Source: Thioalkalicoccus limnaeus | GTDB lineage: Bacteria; Pseudomonadota; Gammaproteobacteria; Chromatiales; Chromatiaceae | Direction: 5' to 3' | Assembly: GCF_041197575.1 (NCBI RefSeq) | Contig: NZ_JBDKXB010000023.1 | Location: 1 to 55,094, forward strand | DNA: 55,094 nt | In this document: piece by piece, positions 32,971 to 40,934 of the stretch | Layout: each line of letters opens with the position of its first letter | Position numbering within the stretch: the stretch's first letter is position 1 | Program-made: the position numbers and the translations under genes | The notes under the pieces: generated by a model | What the model saw: only the letters and a program-made list of their open reading frames with translations | The model's database searches: none | What the model was told of the DNA's origin: nothing

Positions 32971-33804
32971 ATGCTGACCTACCCGAACATCGATCCCGTC
33001 GCCTTGGCCCTCGGGCCGATCCAGATCCACTGGTACGGCCTGATGTATCTGGTCGGCTTCGCTGCGGCCTGGTTGCTCGGCCGCTGGCGCGCGGCGCAGC
33101 CGGACTCGGTGATGACGAAGGCCATGGTCGACGATCTGGTCTTCTACGGCGTGATCGGTACCATCGTCGGCGGGCGACTCGGCTACATGCTCTTCTACGG
33201 CTGGGATGCGATCCTCGAGGACCCGCTGGCGCTGCTGCGCGTCTGGGAAGGCGGCATGTCCTTCCACGGTGGCCTGCTGGGGGTCCTGCTCGCGATCTGG
33301 CTTTTCGGCCGGCGGTATGGTATCGAGTTCTTCCGGGTCGCCGATTTCGCGGCACCGCTGGTGCCCCTTGGCCTGATGGCTGGCCGGATCGGCAACTTCA
33401 TCAATGGCGAGCTCTGGGGTCATCGCACCGACCTGCCGTGGGGGATGGCCTTGCCATGCGAGCGCTTCGCGGCGCAGTGCCGGGATCTGCCTTTGGGCAC
33501 GGAATGGAGTCTTCCGGTACATGCCTCGCAACTGTACCAGGCAGCCCTCGAGGGGTTGGCCCTGTTCCTGATCCTCTGGTTCTTCTCGCGCCGCCCGCGG
33601 CCGATGATGGCGGTCTCCGGTCTCTTCCTGGTCGGCTATGGCGTCTTCCGATTCACGGTCGAGTTCGTCCGCCTGCCCGATGCGCACATCGGATATCTCG
33701 CCTTCGATTGGCTGACGATGGGCCAACTCTTGACGCTGCCGATGATCCTTGCCGGTTTGGTTATGTTGGGCCTCGCGTATCGGCGCAAGCCGACAGCCGC
33801 GTGA
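32971..33804 (+). CDS. lgt: prolipoprotein diacylglyceryl transferase
   Basis: A 277-residue polytopic inner-membrane enzyme that attaches diacylglycerol to the lipobox cysteine of prolipoproteins. Recognisable elements are the N-terminal IQIHWYGLMYLVGF, the catalytic-His loop SFHGGLLG (H99) and the signature AGRIGNFINGELWG with essential R139. About seven TM segments are evident. Length and motifs match the family. It is preceded by repeat copy C and followed after about 170 bp by folD. Its likely substrates in this window include the RND adaptor lipoprotein. Confidence 0.97.
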   Translation: MLTYPNIDPVALALGPIQIHWYGLMYLVGFAAAWLLGRWRAAQPDSVMTKAMVDDLVFYGVIGTIVGGRLGYMLFYGWDAILEDPLALLRVWEGGMSFHGGLLGVLLAIWLFGRRYGIEFFRVADFAAPLVPLGLMAGRIGNFINGELWGHRTDLPWGMALPCERFAAQCRDLPLGTEWSLPVHASQLYQAALEGLALFLILWFFSRRPRPMMAVSGLFLVGYGVFRFTVEFVRLPDAHIGYLAFDWLTMGQLLTLPMILAGLVMLGLAYRRKPTAA

Positions 33805-33971
33805 TGGACCGATACGACGGATCGGGGATCCCATCCGGGCCATTGACCGTCGCGCCCGCCTGATCTCGGGTAGCAAGCTGCCGATGGGTGGCGAGGCCGA
33901 ACGGTTCGGTCCTTGCAACCCGTCGCCACGCCGTTATCATGCCGGTTTGGTGTCGTTTTACGAGGCAACCG

Positions 33972-34832
33972 ATGACGGCTCAGGTACTCGACGGAAAGGC
34001 GATCGCGGCGGATATTCGCCAATCGCTCCAGGCTCGCATCAGTTCGATGGTCGCCAACGGCGAAAGGCCGCCTGGGCTGGCCGTGGTCCTGGTCGGCGAG
34101 GATCCCGCCTCGCAGGTCTACGTCCGCAACAAGGCGCGAGCCTGCCAGGAGGTCGGATTCTATTCCGAGGTCCATCGGTTGGCACGGGAGACGGCACAAC
34201 CGGACCTGCTCGCGTTGGTCGATCGCCTCAATGCCGATCCGCGCATCGACGGGATCCTGGTGCAGCTTCCATTGCCCCCGCAGATCGATGCCGAGGCCGT
34301 GATCGAACGGATCCTGCCATCGAAGGATGTCGACGGTTTTCACCCGTATAACGTCGGGCGCCTGGCGTTGCGTTTACCACGCCTGCGGCCATGCACGCCG
34401 AAGGGCATCATGACGATGCTCGCGCGCACCGGCGTTCCGCTCGAGGGACTGGATGCCGTGATCATCGGTCAGTCGAATATCGTCGGGCGCCCGATGGCGC
34501 TCGAACTGCTGGCCGCGCGCTGCACCATCACGGTTTGCCATAGCCGCACCCGGGATCTCGCCGACAAGGCGCGCGGTGCCGACATCCTGGTCGCTGCGAT
34601 CGGTCGCCCGGCATTCGTCCCGGGCGATTGGATCAAGGAAGGGGCCTTGGTCATCGACGTCGGCATCAATCGCACCGCGGATGGCGGCCTGGTCGGAGAC
34701 GTCGACTTTGCCGCCTGCGCCGCGCGCGCGGCCTGGATCACGCCGGTGCCCGGTGGCGTCGGCCCGATGACCATTGCGAGCCTGCTCGAGAACACATGCG
34801 AAGCGCGGGGGTGGGCCACCAGTCCCGAGTGA
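33972..34832 (+). CDS. folD: bifunctional methylenetetrahydrofolate dehydrogenase / cyclohydrolase
   Basis: A 286-residue enzyme of one-carbon metabolism converting 5,10-methylene-THF to 10-formyl-THF with NADP+. The catalytic lysine is K54 in YVRNKARACQEVGF. Other motifs are LVQLPLPPQID, KDVDGFHPYNVGRL and the cofactor-binding VIIGQSNIVGRPM, ending with TPVPGGVGPMTIASLL. The start at 33972 (MTAQVLDGKA) matches the family; the frame is open further upstream. It feeds the purine pathway in which PurF (49.5 kb) acts. It converges on the phosphonate transporter genes. Confidence 0.97.
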   Translation: MTAQVLDGKAIAADIRQSLQARISSMVANGERPPGLAVVLVGEDPASQVYVRNKARACQEVGFYSEVHRLARETAQPDLLALVDRLNADPRIDGILVQLPLPPQIDAEAVIERILPSKDVDGFHPYNVGRLALRLPRLRPCTPKGIMTMLARTGVPLEGLDAVIIGQSNIVGRPMALELLAARCTITVCHSRTRDLADKARGADILVAAIGRPAFVPGDWIKEGALVIDVGINRTADGGLVGDVDFAACAARAAWITPVPGGVGPMTIASLLENTCEARGWATSPE

Positions 34833-34926
34833 CCCCAGTACGGCCCGGAACACGATGACGCGCTGTCCACCCTCCCGGATCGTCCTGCGCCTTGTAGCGG
34901 CCGAGTGAGTCGAGCCGCCAGGCGGG

Positions 34927-35745
34927 CTAGATCACGGCCTGCCGGACCCGTGCGGAGACCCATTCGCTGACGATCACTGTGGCGAGGATCAACAGGAAGA
35001 TCAGCGTCACCTGCGGCCAGGCGAGGCTGTCGACCGAGGACTTCAGTTGCAGGCCGATGCCGCCGGCGCCGACGAGTCCGAGCACCGTGGATTCGCGGAT
35101 ATTGATGTCCCAGCGAAAGACGCTGATGCCGACGAAGGCCGGCAGGATCTGAGGCACGATGCCGTAGTCGAGCACCTGCGCGCCGCCGGCGCCCGAGGCG
35201 CGCACGGCTTCGACCTGCCGGGTATCGATCTCCTCGATCGCCTCATAGAGCAACTTGCCGATGAAGCCGATCGAGCGCAGCGCGATGGCCAGGATCCCGG
35301 CGAGCAGTCCGGGTCCCAGGATCGCAACCAACAGCAGGGCCCAGATCAGCGAATTGACCGAGCGCGACGCGACGATGACCAGCAACGCGACCGGCCGCAC
35401 CAGATAGCGGCTCGGCGTCGTGTTAGTCGCCGCGAGGAACGCAATCGGCACCGCGATCAGGATCCCCAGCAGCGTGCCGAGCGTCGCGATGTTGATGGTA
35501 TCCCAAAGCGGTTTCCAGAGCTGATCCATGTAGGACCAGCGCGGCGGCACCATCCGAGAGAACAGGTCCTCGGCCTGACGCGGGGCGTCCCAGACGAAGG
35601 CCCAGATCTGGTTGCGGGTCATCGCCTCCCAACTGATGACGAACACGAGCACCAACAGGAGCCAGCCGACCCAGACGACGAGGGTTTGCACCGGGGTGCG
35701 TCGCGTCCAGATCGGGCCGTGCGGGCCGGGTCGGATCGCCATCAT
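34927..35745 (-). CDS. phnE: phosphonate/phosphite-type ABC transporter permease (second)
   Basis: A 272-residue inner-membrane permease of the PhnE family with about six TM segments. The EAA cytoplasmic loop appears as EAIEEIDTRQVEAVRASGAGGAQVLDYGI in the usual position (EAVRASG). The C-terminal part has GLVGAGGIGLQL. The start codon overlaps the stop of the first permease gene (ATGA). The last gene of the minus-strand operon phnD-C-E-E. With its paralogue it should form a heterodimeric channel. No phosphonate-degrading genes follow. Confidence 0.92.
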   Translation of the reverse strand: MMAIRPGPHGPIWTRRTPVQTLVVWVGWLLLVLVFVISWEAMTRNQIWAFVWDAPRQAEDLFSRMVPPRWSYMDQLWKPLWDTINIATLGTLLGILIAVPIAFLAATNTTPSRYLVRPVALLVIVASRSVNSLIWALLLVAILGPGLLAGILAIALRSIGFIGKLLYEAIEEIDTRQVEAVRASGAGGAQVLDYGIVPQILPAFVGISVFRWDINIRESTVLGLVGAGGIGLQLKSSVDSLAWPQVTLIFLLILATVIVSEWVSARVRQAVI

Positions 35746-36554
35746 TGCACCTGGCGGCGGATCCAGCTCGAGGAGTACTCGGCGACCAGGACCACGGCGA
35801 TGATCAGGATCAAGATGGCCGCGGCCGAGTCGTATTCGTAGCGGTCCATCGCGGTGTTCAGCGTCGCGCCGATGCCGCCTGCGCCAACGATGCCGATCAC
35901 CGCGGATTCGCGGAAGTTGATATCGAGGCGATACAGCGACAGGCCGACCAATCGCGGCATCACCTGCGGCTGGATGCCGTAGTTCAGCACCTGCCACCAG
36001 GAGGCGCCGGTGGCGCGCACCGCCTCGGCCTGCGCCTCGATGATGTCCTCGATGTCCTCGGCCAACAGCTTGCCGAGAAAGCCGATCGTCGCAAAGGCCA
36101 GCGTCAGGAAGCCGGCCAGTGGGCCGAACCCGACCATCGCGACGAACAGGATCGCGACGATGATCTCTTGCAAGGCCCGCGAGACCGCGATGATCGCGCG
36201 GCAGGCCAGGTAGATCGGGGCGGGCGCGATGTTGCGCGCGGCGCCCAGTCCGATCGGCACCGAGATCAGGATGCCGACGACCGTCGCGGTCAAGGTCATC
36301 GTCAGGCTTTCGAGCAGCCCGGCGGCGATGTCGTCCCAGCGGCTAGTGAAGTCCGGTTGGGCGAAGGCGGCGACGAACCTGAGCCCGCGTTCCCAACCGT
36401 CGGCGACCCGTGCCCAGTTGACCTCGACGGCGCCCAGCCCGACGACCAGGTAGGCCAGCGCGCCGAGGTACAGGACCCAGCGCAGCCGCGGGTCGCGGAT
36501 CAAGGGCGCGGGGCGCCAGCGGCGCGCGGCCGGGGTTTCGGGCACGGCGGCCAT
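35742..36554 (-). CDS. phnE: phosphonate/phosphite-type ABC transporter permease (first)
   Basis: A 270-residue PhnE-like permease, paralogous to the next gene, with TM segments at about residues 30-45, 80-105, 120-145 and in the C-terminal half. The EAA-like loop has DIIEAQAEAVRATGASWWQV, and GIVGAGGIGATLNTA lies near the end. The start at 36554 overlaps the phnC stop (TGATG), so the genes are translationally coupled. The N-terminal 25 residues are Pro/Ala/Arg-rich cytoplasmic sequence. Two separate permease genes are typical of many marine and phototroph phn/ptx transporters. Confidence 0.92.
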   Translation of the reverse strand: MAAVPETPAARRWRPAPLIRDPRLRWVLYLGALAYLVVGLGAVEVNWARVADGWERGLRFVAAFAQPDFTSRWDDIAAGLLESLTMTLTATVVGILISVPIGLGAARNIAPAPIYLACRAIIAVSRALQEIIVAILFVAMVGFGPLAGFLTLAFATIGFLGKLLAEDIEDIIEAQAEAVRATGASWWQVLNYGIQPQVMPRLVGLSLYRLDINFRESAVIGIVGAGGIGATLNTAMDRYEYDSAAAILILIIAVVLVAEYSSSWIRRQVQ

Positions 36555-37378
36555 CACAGGGCCCGCACGAGCTCGTCGCGCGTCAACGCCGCCGCGGTGG
36601 CCTCGCGCGGTCCGCTCGGGTGGGCCTCGCCCCCCCAATCCTCTTCGCCGTAGATGCGGGTCAGGATCGCCGGCGTCAGCCCGTCGGGTGCGCCATCGTA
36701 GACGATGCGGCCGGCCTTCAGGCCGATGATCCGGCCCACGAACTGCCGTGCTAGCGCCACATCATGGATGTTGACGATCGCCGCCAGACCGCGCTCGGTG
36801 CAGACCTCGCGCAACAGCCGCATGATCTGGCGCGAGGTCTTCGGATCCAGGCTCGCGGTCGGTTCGTCGACCAGCAGGAGATCCGGATTCTGGGCCAGCG
36901 CGCGGGCGATCCCGACCCGTTGGCGCTGGCCGCCGGACAAGGCGTCGGCGCGTTTATCGGCGTGCTCGATCAGGCCGACCCGGTCGAGCAGTGCGAAGGC
37001 CGCGTCGATGTCGGTCTGCGGGAAACGCCGCAGAAAGCTGCGCCAGAAGGGGACATAGCCGAGCCGGCCAGTCAGCACGTTTTCCATCACCGACAGCCGT
37101 TCGACCAGCGCGAATTCCTGGAAGATCATGCCCATGCACCGCCGCGCGCGACGCAGCGCGCGACCGCGCATCGCGGTGATCTCGCGCTTGCCGAGAAAGA
37201 CCCGGCCGGAGGTCGGCTCGACGAGCCGGTTGACGCAGCGGATCAGCGTCGATTTGCCGGCGCCGGAGGGTCCGATCAGCCCGACGATCTGCCCGGCCGG
37301 GATCTCGAGCGAGACCTCGGTCAGGGCCAGATCGCCGGTGCGATAGCGCTTCGTCAGCGTCTCCAGACGCAACAGCAT
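36554..37378 (-). CDS. phnC: phosphonate/phosphite-type ABC transporter ATP-binding protein
   Basis: A 274-residue ABC ATPase. Walker A is GPSGAGKSTLIRCVNRL, the signature is LSGGQRQRVGIARAL, Walker B is LLLVDEPTASLD and the switch His is in IVNIHDVALARQF. The Q-loop region is MIFQEFALVERLSVMENVL with LTGRLG, which is typical of PhnC. It energises uptake through the two PhnE-like permeases. It lies 38 bp after the substrate-binding protein gene and overlaps the first permease. The last 30 residues, beyond the core, are specific to this protein. Confidence 0.95.
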   Translation of the reverse strand: MLLRLETLTKRYRTGDLALTEVSLEIPAGQIVGLIGPSGAGKSTLIRCVNRLVEPTSGRVFLGKREITAMRGRALRRARRCMGMIFQEFALVERLSVMENVLTGRLGYVPFWRSFLRRFPQTDIDAAFALLDRVGLIEHADKRADALSGGQRQRVGIARALAQNPDLLLVDEPTASLDPKTSRQIMRLLREVCTERGLAAIVNIHDVALARQFVGRIIGLKAGRIVYDGAPDGLTPAILTRIYGEEDWGGEAHPSGPREATAAALTRDELVRAL

Positions 37379-37416
37379 CGCGCGATCTTCCCGTCGTGCT
37401 CGGGACCTGCTGCGGT

Positions 37417-38376
37417 TCAGCGGCAGTCGTAGGAGACGCCCATCGCGGCATCGATCTGTCGGACGACCTCCCAGTGCTCCTTGTAGGTAATCGGGATGAA
37501 CTGGGCCTCGCCGGACTCGGCGAATTCGCGCGCGAGCTCGGAGCCTTCCCAGTCGAACGTGAAGAAGGCTTCCTTGACCTTGTCGGCCAGTTCCGGCTTC
37601 AGGTTGTAGACATGGCCGTAACCGGTGGTCGGGAAGGTCTGGGAGCGATAGAGGCTGACGATCTGCTCCGGTTGCACGACGCCGCGGGCCATCATGCGCC
37701 GCATGACCGAGTTGGCGATCGCCGCGGCCGGGTAGTCGCGGTTCGCGACGCCGATGATCGAGTTGTCATGCTTGCCGGAGAAGACCGGCGCGTAATCGCG
37801 CTCGGCCTCCAACCCGTACTCGGCGGCCAACAGCGCCGACGGGGCCTTGTAGCCGCTGTTCGAGGTCGGCGCCGTGAAGGCCAGTCGCTGGCCAGCAATG
37901 TCGGCGATCTCGTCGATCCCGCTCCCGGGATAGGTGATGATCTCCATCTCGTAGCCGTAGCTGCCGTCGGCCGCGGCCATCATCGCGAAGGGGACGAAGC
38001 CGGCGCAATTGACTGCAAGCGGATTCGAGCCGGTGTTGAAGCCAGCCACATGCAGGCGTCCGGCGCGCATCGCCTCGAGTTGCGCTGCATTCGATTGCAC
38101 TGGGAAGAACTGGACCCGTTTGCCGGTCGTCTGCTCCATGTGGGCGAGAAAGCCGTCCCAGACCTTGGCGTAGACGGACGGGTCCTCGACCGGCGTATAG
38201 GCGAAGACCAGCACCGGCGGATCGACCCAATCCTTCGGATCGGTCGGGGCATCGGCCACCAGATCCCCGTCGGCGTCGGTATAGCGTGGATCCATGGCCA
38301 AGAGGGGTCCAGTGACCAGCATGGCGAGCCAAGCGGCCATGCCGAGAAGCTGGTAGCGCGCTGCAGCGAATGTCAT
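37417..38376 (-). CDS. phnD: phosphate/phosphite/phosphonate ABC transporter substrate-binding protein
   Basis: A 319-residue periplasmic PhnD-family binding protein. A signal peptide with a hydrophobic core (LGMAAWLAMLVTG) ends near PLLAM. Family motifs are LVFAYTPVEDPSVY, FFPVQSNAAQLEAMRAGRLH and VAGFNTGSNPLAVNC, with APTSNSGYKAPSALL later. Just after the signal peptide lies TDADGDLVADAP (residues 33-44), a thrombospondin-3/EF-hand-like acidic loop that may bind Ca2+. The ATG at 38376 is preferred because GAGG precedes it; another ATG lies 18 bp upstream. Ligand (phosphite, phosphonate or phosphate ester) is not predictable. Confidence 0.92.
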   Translation of the reverse strand: MTFAAARYQLLGMAAWLAMLVTGPLLAMDPRYTDADGDLVADAPTDPKDWVDPPVLVFAYTPVEDPSVYAKVWDGFLAHMEQTTGKRVQFFPVQSNAAQLEAMRAGRLHVAGFNTGSNPLAVNCAGFVPFAMMAAADGSYGYEMEIITYPGSGIDEIADIAGQRLAFTAPTSNSGYKAPSALLAAEYGLEAERDYAPVFSGKHDNSIIGVANRDYPAAAIANSVMRRMMARGVVQPEQIVSLYRSQTFPTTGYGHVYNLKPELADKVKEAFFTFDWEGSELAREFAESGEAQFIPITYKEHWEVVRQIDAAMGVSYDCR

Positions 38377-38433
38377 CGGGGCGACCTCGAGCATTCAAAA
38401 TGGACTGGGATCGCCGATGATAGACACTGAATT

Positions 38434-38640
38434 TTACGGTTTCTTGAAGGATTCGCCGGTTGCGGTCGCCGCGCCGGGTTCGGCCGCCAGCACATTGTCT
38501 TGCAGGTGGGCGCTGCCGTTGATGCCCCCGGGGCCTTTCAGATGGGTCGCCTTGCTCCATTTCCATGCCCCTCGGACGAAGAAGGCTAGCGAGAGAACCG
38601 CTAGGACGGCGATCAGGATCAATGCAGTCTCGGTGCTCAT
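38434..38640 (-). CDS. small single-TM protein
   Basis: A 68-residue protein with one TM helix (ALILIAVLAVLSLAFFV, residues about 5-21) followed by a basic segment (RGAWKWSKATH) and a Gly/Ala-rich tail, probably N-out/C-in. The start at 38640 has a strong GAGGAGA ribosome-binding site eight bases upstream. No family was recognised. It lies 57 bp upstream of phnD on the same strand and could be co-transcribed with the transporter or be independent. Confidence 0.6.
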   Translation of the reverse strand: MSTETALILIAVLAVLSLAFFVRGAWKWSKATHLKGPGGINGSAHLQDNVLAAEPGAATATGESFKKP

Positions 38641-38756
38641 GGTGTCTCCTCGATGACCCAATGACTCAAGGCGTTTAGCATAGACGCCTGCCCAGCGAAA
38701 GTCAGCCCCCCGCGCGGGCTGTCGGCATCAGCGCCTTGCTGTCGTCGCGATCCGCG

Positions 38757-39188
38757 TCACCCCGTCCGGAGAGGCAGGCCCAAGGCATCGCGGACGGCCG
38801 GGACCAGTCGGGCACGAATCTCGTCGCGGACCGCGATGAAGGACTCGAGCGGTTCACCGTGCGGGTCGCGGAAGGGTAGATGGATCCTCGGGACGGGGCG
38901 CGGGAAGATCGGGCAGTTTTCTTTGGCGTTGTCACAGACGGTCACGACCAGATCGAAGGGTTCGTCGAGCACCGCGTCGATATCCTTCGGCAAGAGTCCA
39001 TCGGCCGGCAGCCCGGCCTGCCTCAGCGCGTCGATCGCGCCGTCCGCGACCTTGGGCTGCGGTCGGGTGCCGGCGGACAGCGCACGGACGCAGCCGGCCA
39101 GGTCGTGGTTGAGGATCGCCTCCGCCATCTGCGAGCGGCACGAATTGCCGGTGCAGAGCACCAGGACGGTCTTGACTGGATCGGTCAT
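38757..39188 (-). CDS. arsC: arsenate reductase, low-molecular-weight phosphatase type
   Basis: A 143-residue thioredoxin-coupled arsenate reductase. The P-loop VLCTGNSCRSQMAEA has nucleophile C12. The redox pair C85 and C92 in VCDNAKENCP has the seven-residue spacing of ArsC from Staphylococcus/Bacillus (C82/C89), which separates it from plain tyrosine phosphatases. It reduces arsenate to arsenite in the cytoplasm. No arsR, arsB or acr3 is adjacent. An unlinked arsenite exporter would be needed. It diverges from the V/A-ATPase operon across about 280 bp. Confidence 0.9.
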   Translation of the reverse strand: MTDPVKTVLVLCTGNSCRSQMAEAILNHDLAGCVRALSAGTRPQPKVADGAIDALRQAGLPADGLLPKDIDAVLDEPFDLVVTVCDNAKENCPIFPRPVPRIHLPFRDPHGEPLESFIAVRDEIRARLVPAVRDALGLPLRTG

Positions 39189-39470
39189 CTCGAGCTCCTT
39201 GCGACAGGGGGTGGGGGCGCCATAATATTCGCTTTGCCATATACAGTCCATCTCCGGGAGTCCAGGTTCGGTTCGCGGCCTTTATCGCCCGTTCACCTGC
39301 GGGCTCCAGCGCGCGTTGGCTAGCCAGGCAGGGTACGCATCGCGTACCTTATTGGGACACGAGGGGTCGGGTTTTGCGGTGGGCGACCGCCGCTAGGCAG
39401 GCCGCAGCCTGCTGCCGCTGCGCCCTGATCCGGTTGCGATCCGCTTCGAGGAGACGCCGAGGAGTTTTTG

Positions 39471-39788
39471 GTGGACAATACGTTACAGCGTTTGCTCGAT
39501 GCCGAGATGCGCGCCGAACGCATAGCGCAACAGGCCGAGGTCGAGCAGGAGCAGGCGATCCAGGCCGCGATCCGCGAGGCCCGCACCGAGGAGGAGCGGT
39601 TGATCGCCCGCATCCCGGACTTGCATCGAACCTACATCAAGAAGGCGCAGGAGCGGGCCGAACAAACGGTCGCCGAGCTCAAGCGGCGTTACGACGAGCG
39701 CCACGTCCAACTGCGTGATATGGCCGAAGAGCGCGAGGACGAGGCGCTGGACGCGGCCTTTCTGATTCTGACCAATGCGGAGCTCTGA
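39471..39788 (+). CDS. V/A-type ATPase peripheral stalk subunit (G/H type)
   Basis: A 105-residue, strongly helical and charged protein (LLDAEMRAERIAQQAEVEQE, AEQTVAELKRRYDERHVQLR) as expected for the stalk subunit that pairs with subunit E. The start is GTG at 39471 with GGAG spaced seven bases upstream; a TTG three bases earlier is an alternative. It is the first gene of the ATPase operon, 49 bp before subunit C. Sequence conservation in this subunit is low, so the assignment relies on coiled-coil character and position. Confidence 0.8.
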   Translation: MDNTLQRLLDAEMRAERIAQQAEVEQEQAIQAAIREARTEEERLIARIPDLHRTYIKKAQERAEQTVAELKRRYDERHVQLRDMAEEREDEALDAAFLILTNAEL

Positions 39789-39837
39789 GCGGCGGGCCGG
39801 CATCGGTTGAACGCCGGATCGCTGGGGCCGTTTCAGT

Positions 39838-40902
39838 ATGTCCGATACCTCGCGTCAGGCCTACCTCCACACCCGGGTCTCGGTGATGTCGACCCGCCTG
39901 TTCAACCCCGGTGAGTTCGATGCGCTGATGCGCTTGGATTTGGCGGGAATGGCCGAGCGGCTCGGCTTTCGCGCCTTGCTCGACGAGCAATTGTCCACGC
40001 GGGGCAAGAGCCGCGCGGTCGAGCAGACGCTGATCCAAACCCTGTTGACGGAACTGACGATCCTGACCCGGCCCATGCTGGCGCCCGAGCGTGCGTTGGT
40101 CTTGGCCTGGGGTCGACGTTACGCGCTGTTCAACCTCAAGACGCTGATCCGCGGCAAGCTCCATAATCTGACGGCGCGCGAGATCGAGGATCAGCTTTAC
40201 GAACTGCCGCCTCGCCTCGGCCTCGCCGATCAGGCCTTGCTGCGCACCGAGAACGTCCTGGAACTGCTCCGTGCGCTCGAAGACGGGCCCCACGCGCCGA
40301 TCGCGCGCCAGGCGCGCGAGGTCTACGAGCAGCGGCGGGAGCCCTTCGCGCTCGAGGCGGCCATCGATCAACGCTATTATGCGGGCCTCGCGCGCCATGT
40401 CATGCGGTTGCAGGATGACCATGTGGAGCCTCTGCGTGACCTGGTCGGGGCGCTACTCGATCGCGTCGATCTGATGTGGTTGTTGCGGTTCCGATTCACC
40501 TACCGCTTGTCGCCGTCGGAGACCTTCTTCTGGCTGGTCCCCTCGTTTCGGTTGATGCATCGCGAGCGGCTGCTCGAATTGGTGGACCTGGAATCGATCG
40601 AGCGGGTGCGCGAGGCCTTGCCAACGGCCTTGGCCGACTCGCTCGACGGTGCTGACACCCTGATCGAGCTTCAACGCCACCTGGGCGCTCACTTCGCGCG
40701 GCGCGCGCGACACATCCTGCGCCGGAGCCGCTCGGGGGTCGCCCGCGCACTGGCCTACCTGATGTTGCGGGAGATGGATCTGATGACACTGTTCGCGTTG
40801 ATCCAAGGCCGTCTCCTCGGGTTGCAACCGGATCTGGTCGTCGCCGCGGTCGAGCTGTCCGAGCCCGCTTCCAACCCTGCCGGTCGGGCCGCGGCGGCCT
40901 GA
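39838..40902 (+). CDS. ntpC: V/A-type ATPase subunit C (AC39 family)
   Basis: A 354-residue all-helical protein of the V0D/AC39 family that forms the funnel linking the central rotor axle to the membrane c-ring. Recognisable features are the N-terminal YLHTRVSVMSTRL, the repeated three-helix lobes, and the internal LRDLVGALLDRVDLMWLLRFR. It follows the stalk gene and is 32 bp upstream of subunit I. Its rotor partner, subunit D, is not encoded in this operon. The C-terminus is Ala-rich and short. Confidence 0.88.
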   Translation: MSDTSRQAYLHTRVSVMSTRLFNPGEFDALMRLDLAGMAERLGFRALLDEQLSTRGKSRAVEQTLIQTLLTELTILTRPMLAPERALVLAWGRRYALFNLKTLIRGKLHNLTAREIEDQLYELPPRLGLADQALLRTENVLELLRALEDGPHAPIARQAREVYEQRREPFALEAAIDQRYYAGLARHVMRLQDDHVEPLRDLVGALLDRVDLMWLLRFRFTYRLSPSETFFWLVPSFRLMHRERLLELVDLESIERVREALPTALADSLDGADTLIELQRHLGAHFARRARHILRRSRSGVARALAYLMLREMDLMTLFALIQGRLLGLQPDLVVAAVELSEPASNPAGRAAAA

Positions 40903-40934
40903 CGACGCTTACCGACGAAGGAGCCGGATCGAGG

